Positions 54,662 through 63,642 of a stretch of 64,000 nucleotides of DNA are shown here, one piece after another; within the stretch, counting starts at the first letter, position 1, and every line of letters begins with the position of its first letter. The notes below the pieces were generated by a model that was given only the letters and a program-made list of their open reading frames with translations, did not search any database and was not told where the DNA came from. The translations under genes were made by a program, and so were the position numbers. Source of the stretch: Actinopolymorpha sp. NPDC004070 (GTDB lineage Bacteria > Actinomycetota > Actinomycetes > Propionibacteriales > Actinopolymorphaceae); contig NZ_JBEXMJ010000002.1 of the NCBI RefSeq assembly GCF_040610475.1, positions 77,471-141,470 of the forward strand. The letters run 5' to 3'.

Positions 54662-55891
54662 TCAGGCGTGGGACGCCAGTACCTTCACTATGGCTGCGAA
54701 CGTGGTCTCAGCGTAGGCCTGCCACGTGAAAGCCTCGGCACGCCGCCGGGCAGCGCGCCCCATGTCCGAACGCCTGACGGGATCATCGGCCAGTTGGCGA
54801 AGCCGGTCGGCGAGTACGTCCGGACGGCGCTCAGGCACCACGAACCCTTCGACCCCGTCGACGACCAGGTCGGCCGCCCCCGAGGCAGGCGTCACGATCA
54901 CCGGCAGCCCGTGCCCCATCGCCTCCAGCACACTCAGGCTCATGCCCTCGAACAAGCTGGGCAACACGAACACGTCGGCTGATCGGAAATAGCCGGAAAC
55001 CTGCGAGCGGGGCACGGCCGCACGGTGAACCCACCCGCGACCGTACCTCGAGAAGAGTCGCGCCTGCGCCGCCGTACCACCGACCACGGCAAGGCCGGCA
55101 CTTCCCGTGCGCAGACGCGCATGCGCCTCAAGGAGATAGGAGAGGCCCTTGCTCTGCGTGATCCGGCCAACGTAGAGAATCTCGAGTCTCGCGGACACCT
55201 CCTTCGGGTCGTTCGAGTACTCCGCGAGATGCGCCCCATAGGGCACGACGACGATCTTTCCGCTCGGAACCCCGTACTCCTCCAGAGTGTGCGCGGCAAA
55301 TCGAGACGGCACCAGGACGAGGTCAGCCAGTTCGAACTCCTCGTCGAAGCGGGCCAGCCGCCCATGCGGCGGAAGGTCTGACTCCATGCTCGGCGCCAGG
55401 TTCGGACAGCGCTCGATTTCCGCCTCGATCGTCGCGGTACGGAATCGCGGATGAACGCTTGGCATGTTGAGCACGCGCAGGGCCGAGCAGTCGTGCCGGA
55501 AGGCCTCGAGGGCCGCCCCGTGCGAGATGACCAGCGCGTCCGTTGGAACTCGTTCCAGCTCGCGGCCGGCTCGTCGACCCAGTTCACCGGATCGACGATC
55601 CATGAACCACTGACGGGTTCGCCCCAGCCGGCCGGGTGCGATCGTCCCGAGGACCTCCTGGACAGGAGCGAACGAGCGAGCCACGTGTGGCTCGACGCCC
55701 GGTGGCAGGCTCCGCCGGCCCAGCACGGCGCGTACTCGGCTCGGAGCGCGGACGAGATCCGGGGGCACGAATCCCGTGCCGTAGAAGGCAAGGTGCCGCC
55801 GCGCCGCGAGGTGGGACGCGAGACGAGTCAGCTCCGCCATGGCCTCGGTGACAACACCGATGCGTGGCCACTCCGATGATGCCCGGCTCAT
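54662..55891 (-). CDS. GT4-type glycosyltransferase
   Basis: The protein has 409 residues from the ATG at 55891 (MSRASSEWPRIGVVTEAM); in-frame GTGs further upstream give a low-complexity extension and are less likely. The N-terminal half includes LVLVPSRFAAHTLEEYGVPS, and the C-terminal half has EILYVGRITQSKGLSYLLEA and VLPSLFEGMSLSVLEAMGHG, a very clear GT4 signature with the EX7E glutamates. It is probably the last sugar-adding enzyme of the polysaccharide locus. The 178-base gap upstream separates it from the USP-CBS gene. Confidence 0.92.
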   Translation of the reverse strand: MSRASSEWPRIGVVTEAMAELTRLASHLAARRHLAFYGTGFVPPDLVRAPSRVRAVLGRRSLPPGVEPHVARSFAPVQEVLGTIAPGRLGRTRQWFMDRRSGELGRRAGRELERVPTDALVISHGAALEAFRHDCSALRVLNMPSVHPRFRTATIEAEIERCPNLAPSMESDLPPHGRLARFDEEFELADLVLVPSRFAAHTLEEYGVPSGKIVVVPYGAHLAEYSNDPKEVSARLEILYVGRITQSKGLSYLLEAHARLRTGSAGLAVVGGTAAQARLFSRYGRGWVHRAAVPRSQVSGYFRSADVFVLPSLFEGMSLSVLEAMGHGLPVIVTPASGAADLVVDGVEGFVVPERRPDVLADRLRQLADDPVRRSDMGRAARRRAEAFTWQAYAETTFAAIVKVLASHA

Positions 55892-56069
55892 GCCGGCTGC
55901 GGGAGGGCCTGGCGGACACGACGGTCCTTCGGGTTGCGTGGCACCTTCACCACCGGACCAGATCTTCTCCTTCACAGGGATCCCGGCGCGCCGAGGGTTA
56001 CCGTACACCTACCGACGGTAGCGGCGGTTGGTTTCGCACGACTGCCGTCGATGGTGTCGAGCGCCGCCG

Positions 56070-57269
56070 TCATCCATCCCCTGCGGCGCTGCCCGCGACG
56101 TGCTTCGCAGACGAGCCCGAGGTCAGTGCGGGCGGGATCACGACGACGGGGCAGCGCGCGTTCCGAACGCAGTACGCACTGGTGGAGCCGAGCAGGGAGT
56201 CCGGGGACGCACCCGCGCCGTGGCTGCCGATGGCCAGGCCGGCGGCGTGGGCGGCCAGCGCACACAGCGTGGGTCCGGGTCGCCCGTACACGACCGTGGA
56301 ACGTACCGGGGTTCCGGACGGCTCCGCCTGGCCGAGGGCGGTGTCGAGCACCTCCTTGTGTGCCCCGGTGGCTGACGCGAGTTCCTCCCGCGGAGCCGGA
56401 AGCGTGCGGAACGCCGGCCGTGGGGCGAGCAGGCTCACCGACGTGGCCAGGACGCCTCGGTTCGTCTGTCCGGCGTACTGCAGTCCCCACGTCAATGCGT
56501 ACTGCGAGCCCGCGGATCCGTCGACGCCGACGACGAGCGGCCCCTCCGAGGGCACCGGCTGCCGCAACAGCGCCGCGTGAAGGTCGTGCGCGGTCAGCAT
56601 TCCCACGACCTCTTCTTCGTCGGTGACCACGACCACATCGCCGACGCTCCCGCGCAGCGCCTCCGCGGCCTCCCGGACGGTCAGATCCTTCGCCACGGTG
56701 GGCGCCGGCATCCGGGCCACGTCGGCCACCAGCACCGCCCGATCGCGACGGGACCAGTCGTACATTCTCCAGAGGAGATCGGCCTCGTGTACGACGCCGA
56801 CACATCGCCCCTGCTCCATCACCGGCAGATGGGCGAACCCGGCGCCGAGCATCATCCTCCACGCGGTGTCCACGTCCGTCGCGGAGTCCACCCCGAGCAC
56901 CTCGGCGCTCATCACCTCCCGTACCGGCCGGGCACCAACACTGTCAAGCCACGCTTGCGGTCCGGCCGCGGCCGTGCCCGCCTCCTCCGGCAAAGGAACA
57001 TCGGGTACGACCGCGACCGGGCACGACGACAGACGAAGACAGCGACTCAGCGTCGAGGAGTCGAGTACGTCGGCTTCGGGGAGCCGCCCGAGCACCAGCA
57101 GCGCTGCGTCCTGGGACAGGGAGAGCAGAGCGTCGACATCGTTCTCGCCCTCGACGTAGATCGGCTCGACCGCGACCTCCAGTCGGTCCGCCTCCGTGAC
57201 CGCCCACTGCAGCGCATGTCTGCTCGTCGACGAACGATCGAGGCCGACAAGGATCTTTCCCGTGTTCAC
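56070..57269 (-). CDS. Universal stress protein fused to a CBS pair (USP-CBS-CBS-USP)
   Basis: The protein has 399 residues. Residues 1-95 are a USP domain (KILVGLDRSSTSRHALQWAV) whose ATP-binding end is degenerate. Residues about 115-235 hold two CBS motifs (VREVMSAEVLGVDSATDVDT and MPAPTVAKDLTVREAAEALR), adenosine-nucleotide sensors. Residues about 242-385 form a second USP domain starting PLVVGVDGSAGSQYAL that keeps the ATP motif G-2X-G-9X-G-S in GSHGAGASPDSLLGST. The product is therefore a cytoplasmic nucleotide-sensing stress protein with one active and one degenerate USP. It is monocistronic. Confidence 0.9.
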   Translation of the reverse strand: MNTGKILVGLDRSSTSRHALQWAVTEADRLEVAVEPIYVEGENDVDALLSLSQDAALLVLGRLPEADVLDSSTLSRCLRLSSCPVAVVPDVPLPEEAGTAAAGPQAWLDSVGARPVREVMSAEVLGVDSATDVDTAWRMMLGAGFAHLPVMEQGRCVGVVHEADLLWRMYDWSRRDRAVLVADVARMPAPTVAKDLTVREAAEALRGSVGDVVVVTDEEEVVGMLTAHDLHAALLRQPVPSEGPLVVGVDGSAGSQYALTWGLQYAGQTNRGVLATSVSLLAPRPAFRTLPAPREELASATGAHKEVLDTALGQAEPSGTPVRSTVVYGRPGPTLCALAAHAAGLAIGSHGAGASPDSLLGSTSAYCVRNARCPVVVIPPALTSGSSAKHVAGSAAGDG

Positions 57270-57527
57270 GCGTCACCGCCCTGTCGTGAGCCCGGCTGGT
57301 GGGTGAGTCACCTCCAAGGCCACCCGACGCCGATCCGGCGGATCAGGGTCCAGCGGGCAGGTCTGTCCGGGACCTTCGCCACTGCCGGTTCGCCGTGGGT
57401 CGCATCAAGGCCGTCGCCCCCTACCGCCTGATGAAAGGGATCCCTCTTTCGCGGAGTCGTACAACCGTCACCGCCTCTCGCACGTCTTCCCAGCCAAAGT
57501 GCGGCAATCATCGAGAAAGAGAGGCTC

Positions 57528-58205
57528 ATGGTGAGTAGTCGCATCCGTATCGCACCCGACGGGCGCGATACCGGCCGTGGTGGGCGGGTTGGCCTCCGCA
57601 TTCGGGAGTACGCAGCTGCACTCCGCCCGCGCGGGGTACAGCTGCGGATGGGAAGGCGCGGCGTCCGTGGCATCGTCACCGTCGCCGCCACGGCCCTCGT
57701 CTCGACCGTCCTGCTGGCCGCTGCGCCGGGAGCTCAGGCCGCGACGACGTACACGGGCAGGACGACGGCGACCGTCAACGTCCGCAGTGCGCCGACGACG
57801 TTCGCTTCCGACGTCGGCACGATCGGCGCCGGTACGACGATCACCCTTCGCTGCAAGGTCTTCGGGCCGTCGGTGGGTGGCAACTCCTACTGGTACAAGC
57901 TCGGCACCGGCCGCTGGATCACCGCGCGCTACGTCTCCAATGTCGGCTCCGCGCCCGGGTTCTGCGGCACCGGCAGCGAGTACGCAGGACGGGCCACGGT
58001 GGCCCTGAACGTCCGCAGCGGTCCGAACACCGCCAACGCGGTGGTGTCGTCGGTCCCGGCAGGGGGAGACCTGGCACTGGTCTGCAAGGTCGACGGCCAG
58101 GCCGTCGATGGCAACCCTCGCTGGTACCAGCTCTCCGGTGACTCCGCCGCGTGGGTGGCCGCGCGGTACGTGACCAACGTCGGGACGGCCCCGCCGTACT
58201 GCTGA
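57528..58205 (+). CDS. Secreted protein with two SH3b repeats
   Basis: The protein has 225 residues. A long Arg-rich N-region of about 45 residues precedes a hydrophobic segment (IVTVAATALVSTVLLAAAPGAQA) that looks like a signal peptide cleaved near residue 71; an internal ATG before GRRGVRG could be the real start. The mature part holds two bacterial SH3-like repeats (TVNVRSAPTTFASDVGTI and ALNVRSGPNTANAVVSSV), each with paired cysteines (LRCKVFG...FC and LVCKVDG...YC). SH3b domains bind cell-wall peptides. No enzyme domain is attached. Confidence 0.75.
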   Translation: MVSSRIRIAPDGRDTGRGGRVGLRIREYAAALRPRGVQLRMGRRGVRGIVTVAATALVSTVLLAAAPGAQAATTYTGRTTATVNVRSAPTTFASDVGTIGAGTTITLRCKVFGPSVGGNSYWYKLGTGRWITARYVSNVGSAPGFCGTGSEYAGRATVALNVRSGPNTANAVVSSVPAGGDLALVCKVDGQAVDGNPRWYQLSGDSAAWVAARYVTNVGTAPPYC

Positions 58206-58220
58206 CGACCCATCGAAACA

Positions 58221-58252
58221 CGGTGGTGGCGGCCTGACCCCCGCCACCACCG
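58221..58252 (+). terminator. Hairpin terminator after the SH3b gene
   Basis: CGGTGGTGGCGG pairs perfectly with CCGCCACCACCG around an 8-base loop, 15 bases after the stop. It is a typical GC-rich, T-poor actinobacterial terminator. Confidence 0.8.
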
Positions 58253-58386
58253 GCGGTCACCCCAAGCCCGGTCCTTCCCGCCACGTCCGGCCGGGAAGCC
58301 GGTCGCGGATCTCACGTTCCGGCGGGCTGCGTCGTCGTACCGGTGACGAGGCCTACCGGCCACACCGAGCGGAGGGACCGACCGCG

Positions 58387-58827
58387 ATGTCCACGCAACG
58401 TGAGCAGGACGAAGCCAGGATCAGGCAGCGGATCGACCAGATCGTCGAGGGTATCCGAGCCAAGGACCTCGATGTCCTGAGACGGATCTACGCCACCGAC
58501 GTCGTGTCCTTCGACGTCGAGCCACCCCTGCAGCACGTGGGGATCGACGCGAAGCTGAAGAACTGGGCGAAGGTGTTCACGATCTTCGGCGAAGTGTCGT
58601 ACGAGGTGCGCGACCTGGCCGTCACCGTGGGCGGGGACGTCGCGTTCGGGCACTGTTTCGGCCGCCTCAGCGGCGCGCTGAACAACGGCACCGCGACCAG
58701 CGGCATGTGGGTCCGGGGCACGTTCTGTTTTCGGAAGTCCGACGGCGAGTGGTTGGTCGTCCACGACCAGGCTTCGGTGCCCTTCGACGTCGCGAGCGGC
58801 AAGGGTGTGACCGACCTTGAGCCCTGA
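58387..58827 (+). CDS. SnoaL/DUF4440-like NTF2-fold protein
   Basis: The protein has 146 residues. The order is typical of the SgcJ/EcaC-type NTF2 fold: a leading helix (RIRQRIDQIVEGIRAKDLDVLRRIYATDVVSFD), a middle VGIDAKLKNW, and final strands GTFCFRKSDGEWLVVHDQASVPF. These proteins act as small ligand-binding or isomerase-like domains; no catalytic residue is certain. It follows a terminator and so has its own promoter. It is convergent with the alpha/beta hydrolase, with a one-base gap. Confidence 0.85.
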   Translation: MSTQREQDEARIRQRIDQIVEGIRAKDLDVLRRIYATDVVSFDVEPPLQHVGIDAKLKNWAKVFTIFGEVSYEVRDLAVTVGGDVAFGHCFGRLSGALNNGTATSGMWVRGTFCFRKSDGEWLVVHDQASVPFDVASGKGVTDLEP

Positions 58828-58828
58828 C

Positions 58829-59860
58829 TCAGCCGAGCACTTCCAGCAGAGCCTGCCACGCCTGCTTCTCGTAGAACCGGTGACCGCCGTCGCCGATCAC
58901 CAGCCGGCACTGCTGGTCCGCACCCGATGCGGCGTAGATCTTCCGTAGGTCGTCGAACGCCCTGCGTACGCCGGTCAACGGGAAGATCGCGTCGTCGCGG
59001 CCGGCGACCACGACGAGCGGCTTCGGCGCGAACAGTCCGAGGACGTCGGCCGCCTCGGCCCAGCGGAGGATGCCGGGAACGTAGTTGTCCGCGCAGTGGT
59101 AGATGCTCATGATCGAGTCCGCGAACGTGCAGAGGGCGCACGAGGGCATCGCGAACCGGACGCGGTCCAGCACCGCGGCGGCATAGATGGTCGCCGTGCC
59201 GCCGCCGGAGTTCCCCATCACCCCGAGGCAGGACAGGTCGACGTCCCCGCGTTCGGCCAGATAGTCGATGCCGCGGTCCACGTCGAACACCCGCTCACCC
59301 ACCAGCGTGCGCCCCAGCAACAGGGCCTGCATCGCGGCGTCGTGGCATCCGTGCGGCGAGACGGCCGACTGGACCTGCTCGCGTCGGTAGCCGAAGCTGC
59401 GCTGCTCGATGCACAGGGCGGCGAACCCGTGCCGCATGGCGCCCAGCGCGAAGTCACGGTCACCCTCGACCTCGAACGGTGCCGACTCGTCGTCGCGTTC
59501 CCGCGCGATCGACACGTGCATCCCCGTGCTGTGTCCCTGCAGGCAGATCACTGTCGGGTAAGGCGCGGGACGGTCGTACGGCACACAGAAGTACGCCACC
59601 ACGTCAGCGTGCGGCTCGGCGGCAAAGGCCACCTTCTCCACCGTGCCCAGCTCCAGCTCGCTCCGCCACAACGTGCGCACCCGCAGGGGAAGCGCCGACG
59701 GCTCCGGCATTCCCAGGAGTTCGCGCACCTTGGGCCGAAGCCGTGCCTGCCAGGCCGCCGCGTCGCCGCCGGTGAAGCGCAGCGCCGGGATCGTGTGCTG
59801 AACGAGGTACCGGTGGTTGTCCGACGGAGAAAGCCACAGCCTGCCGGACTCCTCCGTCAC
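58829..59860 (-). CDS. Alpha/beta hydrolase (acetyl-xylan-esterase / dienelactone-hydrolase-like)
   Basis: The protein has 343 residues from the GTG at 59860 (VTEESGRLWLSPSDN), with GGAAGG upstream; the frame is open to 59995 but that extension overlaps a repeat and is unlikely to be translated. The nucleophile elbow is GNSGGG with S218, preceded by the oxyanion-type strand PYPTVICLQGHSTGMH. A later PKPLVVVAGRDDAIFPLTG holds the probable catalytic aspartate and GDGGHRFYE the histidine, so the triad is complete. It would hydrolyse an ester in the cytoplasm; substrate unknown. Confidence 0.88.
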   Translation of the reverse strand: MTEESGRLWLSPSDNHRYLVQHTIPALRFTGGDAAAWQARLRPKVRELLGMPEPSALPLRVRTLWRSELELGTVEKVAFAAEPHADVVAYFCVPYDRPAPYPTVICLQGHSTGMHVSIARERDDESAPFEVEGDRDFALGAMRHGFAALCIEQRSFGYRREQVQSAVSPHGCHDAAMQALLLGRTLVGERVFDVDRGIDYLAERGDVDLSCLGVMGNSGGGTATIYAAAVLDRVRFAMPSCALCTFADSIMSIYHCADNYVPGILRWAEAADVLGLFAPKPLVVVAGRDDAIFPLTGVRRAFDDLRKIYAASGADQQCRLVIGDGGHRFYEKQAWQALLEVLG

Positions 59861-59969
59861 CTGTGCTCGGCCTTCCACGGCGTGCCTCCCACTCCGTCGT
59901 CCCTCGTCCGACGATGGTCGGGGCCGTGGTCGGAGCACAAGAGCAATCCCTGACCGGCTTGTGCCACCC

Positions 59970-60025
59970 GTGAAGGGCCACCTGTGAAGGGCCACCTGCG
60001 AGGGCCTCCCTGCGAAGGGCTACCG
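59970..60025. repeat. Four tandem 14-bp repeats upstream of a DHFR-like gene
   Basis: Two perfect copies of GTGAAGGGCCACCT (59970-59983, 59984-59997) are followed by two degenerate copies (59998-60011, 60012-60025). The array ends 15 bases before the ATG at 60041 in the gap between divergent genes. Each unit includes GAAGGG or GAGGG, which resembles a ribosome-binding site. Confidence 0.8.
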
Positions 60026-60040
60026 AGAAAGGATTCGACG

Positions 60041-60607
60041 ATGCCGGAACTCCTGATCGACTTCATCACCTCACTCGACGGCTACGCCGCCGGTGACGGC
60101 TGGCCGGGCTTCTGGGGACTGGAAGGACCCGAGTACCTCTCCTGGTTGGGCGAGGCACCCGAAGGGAAGTACACGATCCTGATGGGGGCGACGACCTACC
60201 GCGTCATGTCCGGCTTCGCCGCCGACGGCGAGGAAGGCACCGACGTCCTGGCGGGCCTGCCGAAGATCGTCTTCTCCTCCACCCTGACCGAGCCACTGGC
60301 CTGGCCGAACTCGAGGCTCGTCTCCGGTGACCCGATCAAGGCCGTACGGGAGATGAAGGAGAAGGGCTCGGAGTCCCTGCGTACCATCGGCAGCCTCACG
60401 CTGTGCCGCGCGCTCCTGAGCGCCGGGCTCGTGGACCGCTTCCGGGTGGTCGTCTTCCCCGTCATCACCGGCGCCACCGGCCGCGAGCGCATCTACGACG
60501 GCTATCCCGACGTTGCTTTGGAGATGACCGACAGCCGGACCTTCGACGGCCGCATCCAGTTGCTGGAGTACGTCCCCAAGGTCCTGAGCGGACCACCCGG
60601 CGCCTAG
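60041..60607 (+). CDS. Dihydrofolate reductase / RibD C-terminal domain family protein
   Basis: The protein has 188 residues from the ATG at 60041. The N-terminus LLIDFITSLDGYAAGDGWPG, the LMGATTYRVMSGF block (about 47-59) and the EKGSESLRTIGSLTLCRALL segment match the stand-alone RibD C-terminal family that binds NADPH in a DHFR fold. It is a second member of this family in the window, only distantly similar to the one at 26689-27303. Expression may be affected by the tandem repeats just upstream. It is convergent with the sigma-factor gene. Confidence 0.88.
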   Translation: MPELLIDFITSLDGYAAGDGWPGFWGLEGPEYLSWLGEAPEGKYTILMGATTYRVMSGFAADGEEGTDVLAGLPKIVFSSTLTEPLAWPNSRLVSGDPIKAVREMKEKGSESLRTIGSLTLCRALLSAGLVDRFRVVVFPVITGATGRERIYDGYPDVALEMTDSRTFDGRIQLLEYVPKVLSGPPGA

Positions 60608-60613
60608 CTCAGG

Positions 60614-61903
60614 CTACGGCCGGCGAGGATCGGCCAGGCGGCTGGCCAGGAACTCCCGTTCGGTTTCGTTCCTGGTCAGCGCCAGCGCCTCCCGGTGGGC
60701 CGCCTCGGCTTCCTCGTCGCGGCCCAACCGCTGGAGGAGGTCCGCCTTGATCGCCGGCAGGTACTGATAGCCGGCCAGCCGGCCGTCCTTTTCCAGTCCC
60801 TCGACTTCGGCCAATGCCTGTTCGGGTCCGCTGACCATCGCCAGTGCCACGGTGCGGTTAAGCGCCACCACAGGTGACGGCCACACCGACAGCAGTTCGT
60901 CGTACAGCGTCAGGATCTGCGGCCAGTCCGTCTGGTCGTAGGTCGGCGCCTCCGCATACAGCGAGGCGATCGCGGCCTGCAGCACATACCGGCCCGGTCG
61001 CCCACCGCGCAGGCCGTCCACGATCAGCTCGTGCGCCTCGGCCATCGCCGGCCGGTCCCACCGCGACCGGTCCTGCTCCTCCAACCGCAGCAGCCGGCCC
61101 TGGTCGTCGACCCGGGTGGCGCGCCGGGCGTCGGTGACCAGCAGCAGGGCGAGCAGGCCCCACACCTCCCGCTCGTCGGGCATCAGGTTTCGCAGCATCC
61201 GGGTCAGCCGCAACGCCTGGTCCACGAGGTCGGCACGCAGCAGCGAACCACCCGACGGCGCGGTGTGGCCGGCGGTGAAGAGCAGATGGATCACCCCGAG
61301 CACCGCGCGCAGCCGATCCGGCAACTCGGCCGCCTCGGGCACCCGGAAGGGTATGCGAGCCGCGGAGATCTTCTTCTTCGCCCGGGTCAGCCGGGCGGCC
61401 ATCGTCGGCTCCGACACCAGGAACGCGCGAGCGACGTCCCCGGTCGCCACCCCGCACACCAGCCGCAGGGTGAGCGCCAGCTGCGCGTCCTGCGCCAGCG
61501 CCGGGTGGCAGCACATGAAGATCAGCCGCAGCCGCTCGTCGGGTACGACGTCCTCGGGGGCGTCCCCCGGCTCGAACGGATCGTCCATCGCCCCCGCGCC
61601 CATTGCCGCCTCGTCCACCGTCTCCTCCGGCTCCACCAGCAACGGCAGCTTCGTACGGAACACCCGCTCCCGCCGGATCGCGTCCATCGCGCGGCGCTTC
61701 GCCGTGGTGGTGAGCCAGGCCGCAGGGTTGTCCGGGACGCCGTCGCGGGCCCAGGTCTCAAGGGCCGCCGCGTACGCCTCCTGCACGCACTCCTCGGCCA
61801 GGTCCAGGTCACGTGCGACCCGCACCGTCGCGGCGAGCACCAGGGCCCAACCGCGACGGTGCGCGTCGACGACCGCCGCCTCGACGTCTGCCGGGTCGGT
61901 CAT
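60614..61903 (-). CDS. ECF-type RNA polymerase sigma factor, ECF42 group
   Basis: The protein has 429 residues, far longer than simple ECF sigmas. Residues 1-90 form region 2 ([20 protein letters not shown]) and about 125-190 region 4 ([25 protein letters not shown]). The C-terminal half (about 195-429, with [15 protein letters not shown] and [24 protein letters not shown] helices) is the TPR-rich extension typical of ECF42. There is no anti-sigma factor; ECF42 factors are instead linked to a DGPF/YCII protein, which is the gene upstream, four bases away. The TPR extension is known to be needed for activity in this group. Confidence 0.93.
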   Translation of the reverse strand: MTDPADVEAAVVDAHRRGWALVLAATVRVARDLDLAEECVQEAYAAALETWARDGVPDNPAAWLTTTAKRRAMDAIRRERVFRTKLPLLVEPEETVDEAAMGAGAMDDPFEPGDAPEDVVPDERLRLIFMCCHPALAQDAQLALTLRLVCGVATGDVARAFLVSEPTMAARLTRAKKKISAARIPFRVPEAAELPDRLRAVLGVIHLLFTAGHTAPSGGSLLRADLVDQALRLTRMLRNLMPDEREVWGLLALLLVTDARRATRVDDQGRLLRLEEQDRSRWDRPAMAEAHELIVDGLRGGRPGRYVLQAAIASLYAEAPTYDQTDWPQILTLYDELLSVWPSPVVALNRTVALAMVSGPEQALAEVEGLEKDGRLAGYQYLPAIKADLLQRLGRDEEAEAAHREALALTRNETEREFLASRLADPRRP

Positions 61904-61907
61904 CCGG

Positions 61908-62264
61908 TCATGCCCCGGGCTGGTCCTTGACGAAGAGCCCGGCGACGGGCCGTACCTCGACGCCGCCGCCCTGCTGGGTGGCGGGGTTGCTCCGGGCGAT
62001 CTTCAGGGCGGCGTCCAGGTCGGGCGCCTCGACCACGCAGAAGCCGGCGATGACTTCCTTGGCGTCGACGAAGGGACCGTCGGTGATGGCGTCGGCACGG
62101 ACCGAGGTCGCGGTGTCCCTCGGCTGCAGCGCGGCGGCGGCGATCATCGCACCCGAGCTGATCAGCTCCTCGGCGTGCCGGTCGTGCGCCGCGAGCTCCT
62201 CGGGAGTGGCGTCCGGGCTGTGGGCCGAGTCGTCGGCGTAGATCAGGATGGCGTACTGAGCCAT
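61908..62264 (-). CDS. YCII-related DGPF-domain protein, partner of ECF42
   Basis: The protein has 118 residues from the ATG at 62264, which has GGAG upstream; the open frame continues further but has no better start. The name-giving motif appears in [20 protein letters not shown] (about 79-98), and the N-terminus [12 protein letters not shown] is characteristic. DGPF genes next to ECF42 sigma genes are usually the main or only sigma target, so the sigma promoter is expected upstream of 62264. The two stop and start within four bases, indicating one transcript. Biochemical function is unknown. Confidence 0.92.
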   Translation of the reverse strand: MAQYAILIYADDSAHSPDATPEELAAHDRHAEELISSGAMIAAAALQPRDTATSVRADAITDGPFVDAKEVIAGFCVVEAPDLDAALKIARSNPATQQGGGVEVRPVAGLFVKDQPGA

Positions 62265-62365
62265 GGGAGGTCTCCGTTCAGCTGGTCGATTGGTCCGTAC
62301 GCCTCTACGTCGGACGGCCGGACCGGAATCGACAGCGTTCCCCAGACTAGGTTGCCCGGCGTAGG

Positions 62366-63589
62366 TCAGCGCGGGAGCCGGCGAACCGAGAGCAGCGCGA
62401 TGTCGTCGCGTACGTGGTCGCTGCCCACCAGCTGGTTCATGACGCAGGCGCAGACGGCCTCGGCCCGGTCGGGGCTGGCGGCGCTGACGGTCTCCCGAAG
62501 CAGGTCGATGCGCTCGTCGATCGAGGCGTCCCGGCGTTCGACCAGTCCGTCGGTGTAGAGGCACAGGACCGAGCCGGGCTCGAAGGTGATCCGGTTGCTG
62601 TGACGTACCTGGTCCGGGGCGGCCCCGATGGCCAGGTCCGTTCGGAGGTCCAGGACGGACGCCCGGGCGTTCACGCCGGCCATGATCGGCGGCAGATGCC
62701 CGGCCACGGAGATCGACATCACGTCCAGCGACGGTTCGACGACCGCGCAGACGACGGTGGCCAGGGTGTCCGGCCCGAAATGGTGGACGTTACGGTCCAG
62801 CTTGGCCAGGAGGAGGGCCGGATCCTCCGTGTCGAGACTGTACGCACGAACGTCGTTGCGTAGCCGGCCCATCACCATGGCAGCGTCCAGGCCGCGTCCG
62901 ATCACGTCGCCGACCACCAGGCACAGGGCGCCGGAAGGAAGGTGGAAGACGTCGTACCAGTCGCCACCGACTTCTCCATCGCCGGTCACGTAGCGAGCGG
63001 CGACGTCCAGCCCCGGCAGCGTCGGCAGCTGGTAGGGCAGCAGGCTCCGCTGCAGGGTGACGGCCGCGGCGCGGTCGGCGTCGGAGAGCCGTGCCCGGGT
63101 GGCCAGAGCCGCCCGGCCGGCCACCAACTGCAGCAGCCTCACGTCCTCCGGGGTGAACCGCCGGGGAGTGAGCGTTCCGACATGCAGGACGCCGACGACG
63201 GAGCCCCCGGTCACCATGGGCACGCCCAGCAGTGAGCGAATCCCCTTACGCCACAGCAGCGGGTTCCACACGCTGCTGCTGTCGACGTGCTCGAGGATGA
63301 TCGGCTCGCGTTCGGCCGCGATCCGGCCGGCGAATCCACTGCGCATCGGGATGCGGACGCCCTGACGTACCTCCTCCTCGATCCCCTTCGCCGCCGTCGC
63401 CACCAGCGACTGGGACGAATGGTCGAGCAGAAGGACAGCCGCCGTGTCCACCCTGAGCAGCTCGCGGACGCGCTCGAGCAGTTCGTCCAACAGGTCGTCG
63501 ACGCTGAGCTGGGCAAGGGCCTCGTCTGTGACCGCGGCGACACCATGAGTCCCGTGGTCGCCGAACGGGTCCGTCAGTTCCGACCTCAC
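62366..63589 (-). CDS. GAF-domain PP2C/SpoIIE-type serine phosphatase
   Basis: The protein has 407 residues from a GTG at 63589 (VRSELTDPFG). A GAF domain occupies about 30-175 (LLDELLERVRELLRVDTAAV, then GFAGRIAAEREPIILE). The C-terminal SpoIIE-like phosphatase, about 185-405, carries the metal-binding aspartates in VGGDWYDVFHL, LVVGDVIGRG, LYTDGLVERR and DDIALLSVR. It would dephosphorylate an anti-anti-sigma factor and so switch on a partner-switching stress pathway after the GAF domain senses a signal. No RsbV or RsbW partner is in the window. Confidence 0.92.
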   Translation of the reverse strand: MRSELTDPFGDHGTHGVAAVTDEALAQLSVDDLLDELLERVRELLRVDTAAVLLLDHSSQSLVATAAKGIEEEVRQGVRIPMRSGFAGRIAAEREPIILEHVDSSSVWNPLLWRKGIRSLLGVPMVTGGSVVGVLHVGTLTPRRFTPEDVRLLQLVAGRAALATRARLSDADRAAAVTLQRSLLPYQLPTLPGLDVAARYVTGDGEVGGDWYDVFHLPSGALCLVVGDVIGRGLDAAMVMGRLRNDVRAYSLDTEDPALLLAKLDRNVHHFGPDTLATVVCAVVEPSLDVMSISVAGHLPPIMAGVNARASVLDLRTDLAIGAAPDQVRHSNRITFEPGSVLCLYTDGLVERRDASIDERIDLLRETVSAASPDRAEAVCACVMNQLVGSDHVRDDIALLSVRRLPR

Positions 63590-63642
63590 TCCCGGGACAC
63601 TAGCCGCCCCGGGAGTTAAAGGCGCGCGGGCGCTGAGCGACG

